Positions 18,019 through 25,411 of a DNA stretch of 27,090 nt are shown one piece after another. Numbering within the stretch: position 1 is the first letter of the stretch; each line of letters starts with the position of its first letter. The stretch comes from Gemmatimonadota bacterium (GTDB lineage Bacteria; Gemmatimonadota; Gemmatimonadetes; Gemmatimonadales; Gemmatimonadaceae). The notes under the pieces are model-generated. The model had not been told where the DNA came from. It saw only the letters and a list, made by a program, of their open reading frames with translations, and did no database searches. Where the stretch lies: contig JAQBPZ010000396.1 in the NCBI GenBank assembly GCA_028287225.1, positions 1-27,090 of the forward strand, in the 5' to 3' direction. The translations under genes and the position numbers were made by a program.

Positions 18019-19137
18019 TCAGCCGAGCTCCAGGAGCTCGCGCGGAAACTGCGTCAGAATGTGCGGCCCCTCGGCACCGAGCACCACGTCGTCCTCGATG
18101 CGCACGCCGCCCCACCCGGGCCGATAGATTCCCGGTTCGATCGTCACCACTGCACCCTCCGGAAGCGCTCCGTCGGCGGTCCGGGCCAGGCGAGGCGCCT
18201 CGTGCACCTCCAGCCCGATCCCGTGCCCCAGGCTGTGCCCGAACAGCTCACCAAATCCAGCCCGATCAATGTAGTGGCGCGCGATGGCATCGGCATCCCG
18301 CCCGGTCATCCCGGCCCGGACGCCCCGGGAGGCGCGCTCGTTCGCGACCCGCACCACGTCGTAGACCTCACGCTGCTCGGTGGATGCCTGGCCCACCACC
18401 ACGGTGCGGGTCACGTCCGAGCAGTAGCCGGCGACTTCGGCCCCGAAATCCATGAGCAGGAAGTCGCCACGCTCGATCCGCCGCGGGGACGACCGGGCGT
18501 GCGGCAGCGCCGAGCGCGGGCCGCTCGCCACGATGGAGGGAAAGGGAAACCCCTCGCTCCCCTCGTCGCGCAGCGCCTTCTCCAGCACGCCGGCCACCTC
18601 GAGCTCCGACATGCCGCTGCGCACCTGGGGCAGCGTGCGCTCCAGCGCGCGCGTCGCCACGCCGGCGGCCTCCAGGATCAGGTGGACCTCGCCCTCGTCC
18701 TTTCGCTCGCGCAGCGTCTCCACGAGGTCGGTGGTCGGCCGCCACTGCCACCGCGCCCCGGCCTCCACGAGCCGCTGGAAATCCCGGTGCTGCACGTGCG
18801 CGGTCTCGAAGCCGAGGACCTTCAGGTTGGCCATGGCGCCGAGCTGCTGCCACAGGCCCGTCCAGAGGCTTGAGGCCTCGATGGACACCCGGGCGATGCT
18901 TCCGACCTCCTCCACGACCTGGGTCTGGTACCGGAAGTCGGTGATGAGCACCACGTCGCGCGCCGTGACCACCAGCAGCGCGCTGGAGCCCGAGAAGCCC
19001 GTGAGATAACGGATGTTGGCCAGCCCGGTCAGCACCAGGCCGTCCAGGTGCGCGGCGGTGAGCCCCTCCACGAGCGCCTGCAAGCGCTCTGCGCGACGGT
19101 CCACATGGACGCGTGCCGGCCGGCGGTCGATGGTCAC
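18019..19137 (-). CDS. M24 family metallopeptidase (Xaa-Pro aminopeptidase/dipeptidase type), 372 aa
   Basis: The product is a two-domain creatinase/prolidase-fold peptidase expected to cleave peptides next to proline in the cytoplasm. The N-terminal domain is LVLTGLANIRYLTGFSGSSA and VLITDFRYQTQVVEEVG. The catalytic pita-bread domain shows the dinuclear metal ligands in order: LLMDFGAEVAGYCSDVTRTV (two Asp), FGHSLGHGIGLEVHEAPRLA (His), VVTIEPGIYRPGWGGVRIED (two Glu). Length fits this family. GTG 19137 overlaps the aroQ stop as GTGA. The order aroQ, this peptidase, accB, accC is like the Bacillus yqhS-yqhT-(efp)-accB-accC region, but efp is missing here. Substrate length (dipeptide or longer) cannot be judged from sequence. 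Confidence 0.9.
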   Translation of the reverse strand: MTIDRRPARVHVDRRAERLQALVEGLTAAHLDGLVLTGLANIRYLTGFSGSSALLVVTARDVVLITDFRYQTQVVEEVGSIARVSIEASSLWTGLWQQLGAMANLKVLGFETAHVQHRDFQRLVEAGARWQWRPTTDLVETLRERKDEGEVHLILEAAGVATRALERTLPQVRSGMSELEVAGVLEKALRDEGSEGFPFPSIVASGPRSALPHARSSPRRIERGDFLLMDFGAEVAGYCSDVTRTVVVGQASTEQREVYDVVRVANERASRGVRAGMTGRDADAIARHYIDRAGFGELFGHSLGHGIGLEVHEAPRLARTADGALPEGAVVTIEPGIYRPGWGGVRIEDDVVLGAEGPHILTQFPRELLELG

Positions 19138-19580
19138 GCCAGGCTCCGCGCGTACAGGCTCGCCACGAGGCCGCGCAGCGCCAGCTCGTACCCGGGGGTC
19201 CCCATCCCCACGATCACGCCGACCGCGGCCGGCGCGAGCATCGAGTGATGCCGCTCGGGCTCGCGCGCGAACACGTTGGTGACGTGCACCTCCACGAACG
19301 GGAGTCCCACGCCCACCAGGGCGTCCCGGAGCGCGAGGCTCGTGTGCGAGTAGGCGCCGGCGTTGATCACGGCGCCGGCGGCCCTGCCCCGGAGCCCGTG
19401 CACCAGGTCCACGAGCGCCCCCTCCCCGTTCACCTGCGCGCACTCCAGCTCCACGCCGAGCTCGCGCGCCACCTCGGCAAGATGGGCCTCGAGCTCCGGC
19501 AGCGTCGTGCGGCCGTAGAGCTCCGGTTCCCGGGTGCCGAGCAGGTTGAGGTTCGGTCCGTTGAGGACGGCGATCCTCAC
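19134..19580 (-). CDS. aroQ: Type II 3-dehydroquinate dehydratase, 148 aa
   Basis: AroQ dehydrates 3-dehydroquinate to 3-dehydroshikimate, step three of the shikimate pathway to aromatic amino acids. The N-terminal signature RIAVLNGPNLNLLGTREPEL is intact, with the catalytic Tyr in ELYGRTTLPEL at about residue 22. VINAGAYSHTSLALRDAL binds substrate, and FVEVHVTNVFAREPERHHSM carries the catalytic His at about residue 100 in a slightly unusual context (VTNVFARE where ISNIHARE is common). Length is typical for the dodecameric enzyme. GTG 19580 overlaps the TGA of the upstream TPR gene, and its own stop overlaps the peptidase start, so three genes in a row are linked by four-base overlaps. Confidence 0.95.
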   Translation of the reverse strand: MRIAVLNGPNLNLLGTREPELYGRTTLPELEAHLAEVARELGVELECAQVNGEGALVDLVHGLRGRAAGAVINAGAYSHTSLALRDALVGVGLPFVEVHVTNVFAREPERHHSMLAPAAVGVIVGMGTPGYELALRGLVASLYARSLA

Positions 19581-21682
19581 TGGGGCTTCAGACCTTGCAG
19601 CCAGGAGTTGAACTGCTTCACGTCGTCCGCATTGCGCTCGGCCGGCTCCCCCGCGTCGCCTTCGGGGGCGCCGGGCTGGCCCGCGGGGGGCGCGTCGCCC
19701 CCGCTCTCCGAGAAGAACTGGTCGAACGAGAAGCTCTGCGACACGCGCGGAGGACGCGGCGGGCCGTCGCGGAACACGCTGTCCAGCGACAGCTCGGCCG
19801 AGGCGGCGCGCGCCGGCCGGCCGGTGATGGTGGGCGCCTCGCTGGAGCCGCCGAACGCCTGCGCGAGCGCAGAGGCGGCCGAGTCCTCGGAGGTGCCGGT
19901 CGGGCGAGTGCCGAACAGCGCGTCGATGGTGCCTGTTCCCGCCCCGCCCTGCGCCGTGGTCGCACGTTCCGCGGGCGAGGGCATGGGCGCCGGCGCCTGC
20001 ACCTCCGCCGCCGGCTCGTCGCCGACGTCCATGAAGGGCAGCGGCGCGCTGCTCTCCGGAGTGCCCTCCGGCTCGTCACGGGTGTCCAGCTCGCGCTCCC
20101 ACGAGGGCGCGGCGGGCGCCGGCGATGGCGCCTCGTACGGCGCTTCCGGGACCGCATCGAACGACGCGAAGTCCGCGTCGGCAGGGGGCAGCGTGGACGC
20201 CGCGCCCTCGCCGGGACGGCGCGTCGCCATGCGGAAGAGGAACTCCCGAACCGTGGGTCCGGCGGCCGCCGGCGCGTCGTCGTACTCCCCGCGCTCCAGC
20301 ATCGCGACGCGCTCGCGAAGGCGTGCGTCGCCCGGTGCGGCGGCGGCCAGCTGCCGATAGACGCCAAGCGCCTGTGCGTGGAACCCCTGGCTGAGGTACA
20401 GCTCCGCCATCGTCTCGGTGACGAATGGCGCCTGCCCACCCGCCGCGGCTCGGGATTCCTCCGCGTCGCTCACCTCGCCATACTCGTCCCCGGCATCCAT
20501 GAGGGCCGATTCCGCCGCGATCACCGAGGGCGGCAGCTCCATCAGCGGGGGAGTGCCAGTGGCCTCTGGCGCCCCCTCCGGGATCACCTCGCCCATCTCG
20601 AGCGCCGGCATGGCCTCCATGGCGGCCGGCGGCTCCATGCGGGGATCTTCGGCACCGTGGCCCGCGGCCTGTCCCAGCGGGACGTCGGCCGGCGGCGTGG
20701 CGAAGCCGGCCAGCGCGTCGCCATGCGCCGGCACTGCCAGGCCCTGGTCCAGGTCCAGCGACGGCAGCGCCGGCTCGTCGGCGGCGGGCGGATGCGCGGC
20801 ACCCGACTCCTCCAGCCCGGAGGGCGGCGTCACCTCGGCAGCCGAGCCGGTGCTGCCCGGGACGGTGAAGCTCCCCTCCAGCTCCAGCAGCGACCGGTCG
20901 GTGGACTGCGGCGCGGGCACGGAGAACTCGGTGGTCTCCAGTCCCTCGGCGCGCATGGAGAGTCCGCTGGGCGCCTCGAACTCCGATGGCTCCAGTCCTT
21001 CGGCCCGGGCGTGCGGCGTGGTCGGCACCTCGAACTCGGCGGGCTCCAGCCCCTCGGCGCGTCCCGGATGCGCCTCGGCCTGGGGCGCGCCGGGTGCGAA
21101 CCCCTCGAGGCTCAGGGCCTCGAAGGGGGCGTCGGGCGCAGCGAACGGCGAGGCGGCGGCCGTGGGGGCGGGCGTGGCGAACGCCGACTCGTCCACGTCG
21201 AGGTCGATCGGGGTGATGTCGCCCGCCGAGGGGGAGGTGCCGGCCGACGCGCGGCCGGACGGGACGCCGCCGGACGGGACGCCGCCCGCGTCGAGCGTGG
21301 CGAGCAGCGTCTGGATCTCCTCGTTGCGCGGGTCGGCCTCGAGGACGCGGTCGTACCAGCGACGCGCCTCCACCGGCTCGCCCTGCGCGCTCGCGATGTC
21401 ACCCAGGTGGCGCAGCGCGATGAGGTTTTCGGGGTCGAGTCCCAGCGCGGTCTCGAAGACCGTCCGTGACTCGGGCAGGCGTCCGGCCTCGAAGAGCGCC
21501 TGACCGTAGACGATGTGGCCGCTCATGTGGCCGGCCTGCTGCGGGAGGAACTCCTCGCAGATGAGGATCGCCTGCTCGAGATCGCCCGCCTTGCGGAATT
21601 CGTTGGCAAGGGGCGCGAAATACCGACGCGGGTTCTCGTCGAATTTCTTCTTGATCTCGTCGATGCGGGCGGAGCTGGCCAT
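19577..21682 (-). CDS. TPR-domain protein with long acidic/Pro-rich disordered region, 701 aa
   Basis: The N-terminus (MASSARIDEIKKKFDENPRR, about residues 1-130) is a block of tetratricopeptide repeats: PLANEFRKAGDLEQAILICE, GHIVYGQALFEAGRLPESRT and HLGDIASAQGEPVEARRWYD. A long Ala/Pro/Glu-rich region follows to about residue 415. Inside it, three tandem 18-residue units starting RAEGLE (residues 208-225, 226-243, 244-261) have pattern RAEGLEP.EFE.P. A further TPR pair (MAELYLSQGFHAQALGVYRQ and DARLRERVAMLERGEYDD) sits near 425-470. The tail ends with FSFDQFFSES and DDVKQFNSWLQGLKPQ. No signal or membrane helix is present. It is probably a scaffold or adaptor with unknown partners. ATG 21682 is used; TTG lies one codon before. 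It heads the aroQ-acc-ftsK cluster behind a good promoter. Confidence 0.85.
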   Translation of the reverse strand: MASSARIDEIKKKFDENPRRYFAPLANEFRKAGDLEQAILICEEFLPQQAGHMSGHIVYGQALFEAGRLPESRTVFETALGLDPENLIALRHLGDIASAQGEPVEARRWYDRVLEADPRNEEIQTLLATLDAGGVPSGGVPSGRASAGTSPSAGDITPIDLDVDESAFATPAPTAAASPFAAPDAPFEALSLEGFAPGAPQAEAHPGRAEGLEPAEFEVPTTPHARAEGLEPSEFEAPSGLSMRAEGLETTEFSVPAPQSTDRSLLELEGSFTVPGSTGSAAEVTPPSGLEESGAAHPPAADEPALPSLDLDQGLAVPAHGDALAGFATPPADVPLGQAAGHGAEDPRMEPPAAMEAMPALEMGEVIPEGAPEATGTPPLMELPPSVIAAESALMDAGDEYGEVSDAEESRAAAGGQAPFVTETMAELYLSQGFHAQALGVYRQLAAAAPGDARLRERVAMLERGEYDDAPAAAGPTVREFLFRMATRRPGEGAASTLPPADADFASFDAVPEAPYEAPSPAPAAPSWERELDTRDEPEGTPESSAPLPFMDVGDEPAAEVQAPAPMPSPAERATTAQGGAGTGTIDALFGTRPTGTSEDSAASALAQAFGGSSEAPTITGRPARAASAELSLDSVFRDGPPRPPRVSQSFSFDQFFSESGGDAPPAGQPGAPEGDAGEPAERNADDVKQFNSWLQGLKPQ

Positions 21683-21727
21683 CAAAGCCTCGGTGGCGGC
21701 GCGCAGGGGCGTGGGAGGGAGGGGAAT

Positions 21728-21755
21728 AATGTAGCCTCGGCGTGGGACTAGTCAA
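21728..21755 (-). promoter_or_regulatory. Candidate sigma-70-type promoter for the TPR-aroQ-acc cluster
   Basis: On the minus strand TTGACT (21755-21750) and TACATT (21733-21728) are 16 bp apart. The predicted start lies about 40 bases before ATG 21682, and GAGG sits about six bases before that ATG. It is the best promoter match noticed in the window, and it lies in the divergent gap with ppiD. Confidence 0.5.
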
Positions 21756-21774
21756 TCAGAAGTGCCATCGTCCC

Positions 21775-21804
21775 TTGATTTTAGCCCTTGTGGCCGGATA
21801 GCTT
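21775..21804 (+). promoter_or_regulatory. Candidate ppiD promoter
   Basis: TTGATT (21775-21780) and TAGCTT (21799-21804) are 18 bp apart on the plus strand, about 50 bases before the proposed GTG start of ppiD. The match is moderate. It lies about 20 bp from the divergent promoter of the TPR gene, so the two may share regulation. Confidence 0.35.
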
Positions 21805-21854
21805 TTGCAGCTTCCCCCCTCCCCGTTTTTCCAGCGCGTCAAGGAGTCCTGCTC

Positions 21855-23684
21855 GTGCTCCAAACCATGCGGAGCTCCGCCAAGTTCGTTTTCTGGATCC
21901 TGGCGGTCGCATTCATCGGCGGTTTCCTCCTCGTCGAGACCTCCGGCCTTCTCGGCCGCACCGCCGTCACCCCGACGACCGCCGTGGCCTCCGTGAACGG
22001 CCGCGACATCCTCTACACCGACTGGCAGCGCCGCTCCCAGCAGCTTCAGCAGCAGCAACAGCAGCAGTCGGGCGGCCGCGCGATGACGCAGGATGAAGTG
22101 CGCGCCATCGAGAACCAGTCGTTCGACGAGATGGTCGCCGAGGTGCTGCTCGAGCAGGAGTACCGCAAGCGCGGCATCGTGGTGAGCGACGCCGAGCTGC
22201 GCGACTACGCGCGCTTCGCGCCGCCGCCCTGGGTGCAGAGCGCGCCGGATCTCCAGACGGACGGACGCTTCGACGCGGTCAAGTATCAGCGGCTTCTCGG
22301 CAGCGCCCAGGCGCGCCAGTCGGGGCTGCTCGTGGCGCTCGAGCAGTACTTCCGCACCGAGGTGCCGAAGGAGAAGCTCTTCGAGCAGGTCACGAGCGGA
22401 TTGTTCGTGACGGACGCGGAGCTGTGGCGCAGCTGGCAGGACGCGAACGACAGCGCGCAGGCGAGCTTCGTCGCGTTCCATCCCGCGCCGACGGACGCCG
22501 ATCGCAACGTGTCGGACGGCGACCTGAAGTCGTACTACGAGGCGCACCGCAGCGAGTTCGACCGGCCGGCGCGCGCGGTGCTCTCGGTGCTGCACCTGCC
22601 ACGCACCGTGACCGCGGCGGACAGCGCGGCGGTGCGCGCGCGCATCGGCCAGCTGCGGGCGGAGATCGCCGGCGGCGCGAAGTTCGAGGACGTCGCGAAG
22701 CGCGAGTCCGTGGATTCGGCGACGGCGGGCAACGGCGGTGAGCTGAAAGGCATCACGCGTGGACAGCTGGTGCCGGAGTTCGAGAAGGCCGCGTTCTCGC
22801 TCAAGCCGGGCCAGCTCTCAGAGCCCGTGCTGACCCAGTTCGGCTGGCACCTGATCAAGGAGGACGCGCGGCGCGGCGACACGCTGGACCTGCGCCACAT
22901 CCTCCTCAAGGTGGCGCCGAGCGACTCGACGACGGCGCGGGTGGATCGCGAGGCCGACCAGCTCGCGAAGCTGGCGGCGGGCGCGGACCAGCCGGCGAAG
23001 TTCGACGCGGCGGCGAAGGCGCTGGGCCTCACGGCGTTCAAGGTCACGGCCTCCGAGGGTGAGCCCGCGCAGGCGCAGGGGCGCTACATCCCCAGCGTGA
23101 GCGCGTGGGCGTTCAACGGCCCGCGCATCGGCGAGTCGAGCGACCTGTTCGATGCCGAGGACGGCTATTACGTGGCGCGGCTGGACAGCCTCCAAGAGGG
23201 TGGCAAGACATTTGGCGCGGTGAAGGACGCGGTGCGCGAGCGCGTGGCGTCGATGCGTGCGCTCGACCGGATCATGCCGACGGCGACGCAGCTCGCGACG
23301 GCGGCACGCAGCAGCTCCCTCGAGGCGGCGGCCGCCGCGGCAAAGCTGCCCGTGTCGAAGACGGCGTTCACGACGCGCGGCGGCATGGCGCGCGAGTACG
23401 GCAGCCTCGGTGAGGCGGTCGGCGCGACGTTCGGGCTGCCCCTCAACACGGTGAGCGCGCCGATCCGCCAGATGGACGGCGTGTTCGTGATCCGCGTGGA
23501 CGCGCGGAAGCCGGCGGACAAGGCGGCGTTCGAGGCCGCGAAATCCGCGCTGCGCGCCCGCCGCATGGAGGCCCTGCGCCGCCAGCGTGTGCAGCTGTAC
23601 CTGGACGACCTGCGCAAGACGGCGACGATCAAGGACATGCGCAAGGAGATCAACGCGCAGATCCGGCGGCAGTCCACGACCTGA
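21855..23684 (+). CDS. ppiD: Membrane-anchored peptidyl-prolyl isomerase, PpiD/SurA-like, 609 aa
   Basis: PpiD is an inner-membrane periplasmic chaperone that helps newly exported outer-membrane proteins fold. GTG 21855 is chosen because AAGGAG (21841-21846) stands eight bases before it, giving MLQTMRSSAKFVFWILAVAF; ATG 21867 is the alternative. The first 10 residues are cytoplasmic, followed by one membrane helix at about 11-27. A SurA_N-like domain contains a Gln run (QLQQQQQQQ, residues about 57-65) from CAG/CAA codons. The parvulin domain covers about 237-333 (AVLSVLHLPRTVTAA, NGGELKGITRGQLVPEFEKA, TQFGWHLIKED). A second, degenerate isomerase-like segment follows (RHILLKVAPSDSTTARVDRE). 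A basic tail completes it. Length matches PpiD (about 620 aa). It converges on tatA. Confidence 0.88.
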   Translation: MLQTMRSSAKFVFWILAVAFIGGFLLVETSGLLGRTAVTPTTAVASVNGRDILYTDWQRRSQQLQQQQQQQSGGRAMTQDEVRAIENQSFDEMVAEVLLEQEYRKRGIVVSDAELRDYARFAPPPWVQSAPDLQTDGRFDAVKYQRLLGSAQARQSGLLVALEQYFRTEVPKEKLFEQVTSGLFVTDAELWRSWQDANDSAQASFVAFHPAPTDADRNVSDGDLKSYYEAHRSEFDRPARAVLSVLHLPRTVTAADSAAVRARIGQLRAEIAGGAKFEDVAKRESVDSATAGNGGELKGITRGQLVPEFEKAAFSLKPGQLSEPVLTQFGWHLIKEDARRGDTLDLRHILLKVAPSDSTTARVDREADQLAKLAAGADQPAKFDAAAKALGLTAFKVTASEGEPAQAQGRYIPSVSAWAFNGPRIGESSDLFDAEDGYYVARLDSLQEGGKTFGAVKDAVRERVASMRALDRIMPTATQLATAARSSSLEAAAAAAKLPVSKTAFTTRGGMAREYGSLGEAVGATFGLPLNTVSAPIRQMDGVFVIRVDARKPADKAAFEAAKSALRARRMEALRRQRVQLYLDDLRKTATIKDMRKEINAQIRRQSTT

Positions 23685-23686
23685 AC

Positions 23687-23844
23687 GACGGTAGGACGGT
23701 AGGACGGTGGACGGTAGGACCGCAGGACCGCAGGACCGCAGGACCGCAGGACACTGAATCGCAAAGGGCACCCCGACCGTTCGTGGTCGAGGTGCCCTTT
23801 TGCGGTTCTCTCTTTCGGTCCTACCGTCCTACCGTCCTACCGTC
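23687..23844. repeat. Inverted arrays of 8-bp GTAGGACG and CGCAGGAC units between ppiD and tatA
   Basis: The left arm (23687-23722) is a head-to-tail array of GGTAGGAC units with one 7-nt interruption. The right arm (23816-23844) is the same unit inverted; 22 outer bases pair perfectly and seven more pair after the interruption. Inside the left arm lie four exact CGCAGGAC units (23721-23752), and inside those a terminator hairpin. The arms begin two bases after the ppiD stop and two bases after the tatA stop, so the structure exactly fills the convergent gap. Confidence 0.82.
23761..23803. terminator. Bidirectional terminator hairpin between ppiD and tatA
   Basis: GCAAAGGGCACC (23761-23772) pairs with GGTGCCCTTTTGC (23791-23803) with one bulged base, and GACC/GGTC pairs in the upper stem around GTTCGT. 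The A and T runs at the base make it usable from both directions. It lies between two converging gene ends and is enclosed by the 8-bp repeat arms. Confidence 0.75.
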
Positions 23845-23846
23845 TT

Positions 23847-24113
23847 TCACAGCAGCCGCTTCGGCTCCGGGCGCACTTCGTCCTGCGTCACCGGGGGGCG
23901 CGTGGCGAGCGGATCGCCGGCGGGGAGGCGCGACTCGTACCGCGGGGTGTCCGGCGTGGTGATGGACTCCTGCACGTCGTTCACGTTCTTCTTGAACTCG
24001 CGGATCCCCTTGCCGAACGAGGCGCTGATCTCGGGGATGCGCTTGGCGCCGAACAGGACGAGGACGATGACGAGGAGAATGACCATCTCTCCCATTCCGA
24101 AGCTTCCGAACAT
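23847..24113 (-). CDS. tatA: Sec-independent protein translocase TatA/TatE family, 88 aa
   Basis: TatA subunits assemble into the pore-like part of the twin-arginine system that exports folded proteins. MFGSFGMGEMVILLVIVLVL is a short N-terminal membrane helix, followed by the hinge FGAKRIPEISASFGKGIREF, with the FG and P residues and the amphipathic helix typical of the family. A charged, disordered tail (TPRYESRLPAGDPLATRPPV) ends in EPKRLL. Length (88 aa) is normal. ATG 24113 lies 9 bp after the DUF4321-like gene stop, so it is the last gene of that operon. TatC, needed for a complete system, is not in the window. TatA and TatB are hard to separate, but the short tail favours TatA. Confidence 0.92.
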   Translation of the reverse strand: MFGSFGMGEMVILLVIVLVLFGAKRIPEISASFGKGIREFKKNVNDVQESITTPDTPRYESRLPAGDPLATRPPVTQDEVRPEPKRLL

Positions 24114-24122
24114 GCGACTCTC

Positions 24123-24404
24123 CTAGAAAAGCGACTTGGCGATGAGATAGGCGATCAGGACGCCGAGCAGGCTGAGCAGCGAGACGTCCAGCGCAACTGG
24201 ACCGAGCGCGAACTTGATGATGATCAGATCGACCGTCACGGGCCCGAACGACGGGGTGACGGCGGTGGTGAAGAACTCCTTGACGGGACTGATCGGCAAG
24301 AATCGGCGCGCGACCTCGGTCATGATCCCACCGGCGACAAATCCGCACGCCAGGGTGATACCATGAAACGTCGGTCGCTGCCTGGAAGATCCACGAGGTG
24401 CCAT
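24123..24404 (-). CDS. DUF4321-like small membrane protein, 93 aa
   Basis: This is a small membrane protein of unknown function. After a basic N-terminus (MAPRGSSRQRPTFHGITL), a first hydrophobic segment (ACGFVAGGIMTEVARRFL) leads into a polar stretch (PISPVKEFFTTAVTPSFG). A strand-like VTVDLIIIKFALGPVALDV then passes into a final membrane helix (SLLSLLGVLIAYLIAKSLF). The G-x-x-G turn, the 'DL.I.KF..G..L.. L' core and the terminal helix match the DUF4321 pattern as I know it. ATG 24404 overlaps the TAA of the polyprenyl synthase (TAATG), and tatA starts 9 bp after its stop, so the three genes are probably co-transcribed. The role is unknown; a membrane partner of the neighbouring pathways is a guess. 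Confidence 0.78.
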   Translation of the reverse strand: MAPRGSSRQRPTFHGITLACGFVAGGIMTEVARRFLPISPVKEFFTTAVTPSFGPVTVDLIIIKFALGPVALDVSLLSLLGVLIAYLIAKSLF

Positions 24405-25411
24405 TACGATCGCCGGTCCATGACATAGGGGATTGCGTCGGCGAGCGCGGTGCGCGCCGGCGTGTCGGGAAGGCCGCCGAGGGCCTCCTCCGCTTCCTGC
24501 GCGAACTCCTCGCCGCGACGCCGCGCGGCATCGATACCACCTGCCGCCGCCACCAGCTCCACGACCTCGGCGACCTGGTCCTCGCCGGGCTCGTCGGTCG
24601 CGAACAGCGCTTCCACCCGGCTCCGCCCCGAGGCATCCAGCCGCGGAAGCGCGCTGATGAGGGGCAGCGTGACCTTGTGCTCCTTCAGGTCGAGGCCGGA
24701 CGGCTTGCCGGTCACCGAGGAGGTGCCCGTGTAGTCCAGCATGTCGTCCGCTACCTGGAACGCCATCCCGAGCCGCTCCCCGAAGCGGCGCATCGCCGCG
24801 CGGTGCGCGGGTGCGCCGCACATCGCGCCGGTCTCGCACGCCGCGCTGATCAGCGACGCGGTCTTGGCGCGGATCAGCTCCTCGTAGTCCGCCTCGGTGA
24901 ACGCGAGCGTCTCCACCGCGGCGAGCTGCCGCATCTCGCCGATCGTGAGCTGCGTGGAGACACCGGTGAGCACCCGGAGCAGGTCCAGGTCGCCCAGCGC
25001 GACGAGCGCCTCGAGCGCACGGGAGTACAGGAAGTCTCCCATGATCACGCTCACCTGATGGCTGAAGAGCGAGTTCACCGTGGGCAGTCCGCGCCGCAGC
25101 GACGAATGATCCACGGAGTCGTCGTGCACGAGCGACGCCAGGTGCATGAGCTCCAGGACGGCGGCGAGCGTGATGGCGCGCGGCTCGGGCGTTCCCGCCA
25201 CCTCGCTGGCCAGCAGCGCGAGCGTGGGGCGGAACATCTTCCCGCGCATGCCCAGCAGGTGCGAGCTCACCTGCTCGATCAGCGGCAGGTCCGCGGTCAC
25301 GACGCGCCGCATCTCGGTCACGACCTCGTCCAGCCGCTGCTGCACGGGCGCCTGGATGTCGCGCAGCGCCGACGTGGCCGGCGTGCGCGTGCGCGAGGCG
25401 GTGCCGGTCAC
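24404..25411 (-). CDS. Polyprenyl (trans-isoprenyl) diphosphate synthase, 335 aa
   Basis: This enzyme adds isopentenyl diphosphate units to make a long prenyl chain, most likely for a quinone side chain. The first Asp-rich motif is in LASLVHDDSVDHSSLRRGLP at about residue 90, followed by TVNSLFSHQVSVIMGDFLYS. The second is MAFQVADDMLDYTGTSSVTG at about residue 225, followed by LDLKEHKVTLPLISAL. The short small-side-chain positions before the first motif (LELMHLAS) suggest a long product, but chain length cannot be read with certainty, so I give no symbol. GTG 25411 overlaps the TPR gene stop (GTGA), which fixes the start. The end overlaps the DUF4321-like start (TAATG). Length is typical. Confidence 0.92.
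   Translation of the reverse strand: MTGTASRTRTPATSALRDIQAPVQQRLDEVVTEMRRVVTADLPLIEQVSSHLLGMRGKMFRPTLALLASEVAGTPEPRAITLAAVLELMHLASLVHDDSVDHSSLRRGLPTVNSLFSHQVSVIMGDFLYSRALEALVALGDLDLLRVLTGVSTQLTIGEMRQLAAVETLAFTEADYEELIRAKTASLISAACETGAMCGAPAHRAAMRRFGERLGMAFQVADDMLDYTGTSSVTGKPSGLDLKEHKVTLPLISALPRLDASGRSRVEALFATDEPGEDQVAEVVELVAAAGGIDAARRRGEEFAQEAEEALGGLPDTPARTALADAIPYVMDRRS

Noticed and set aside
23721..23752. A CRISPR array
   Set aside because: The units are 8 bp and contiguous with no spacers, and no cas gene is present.
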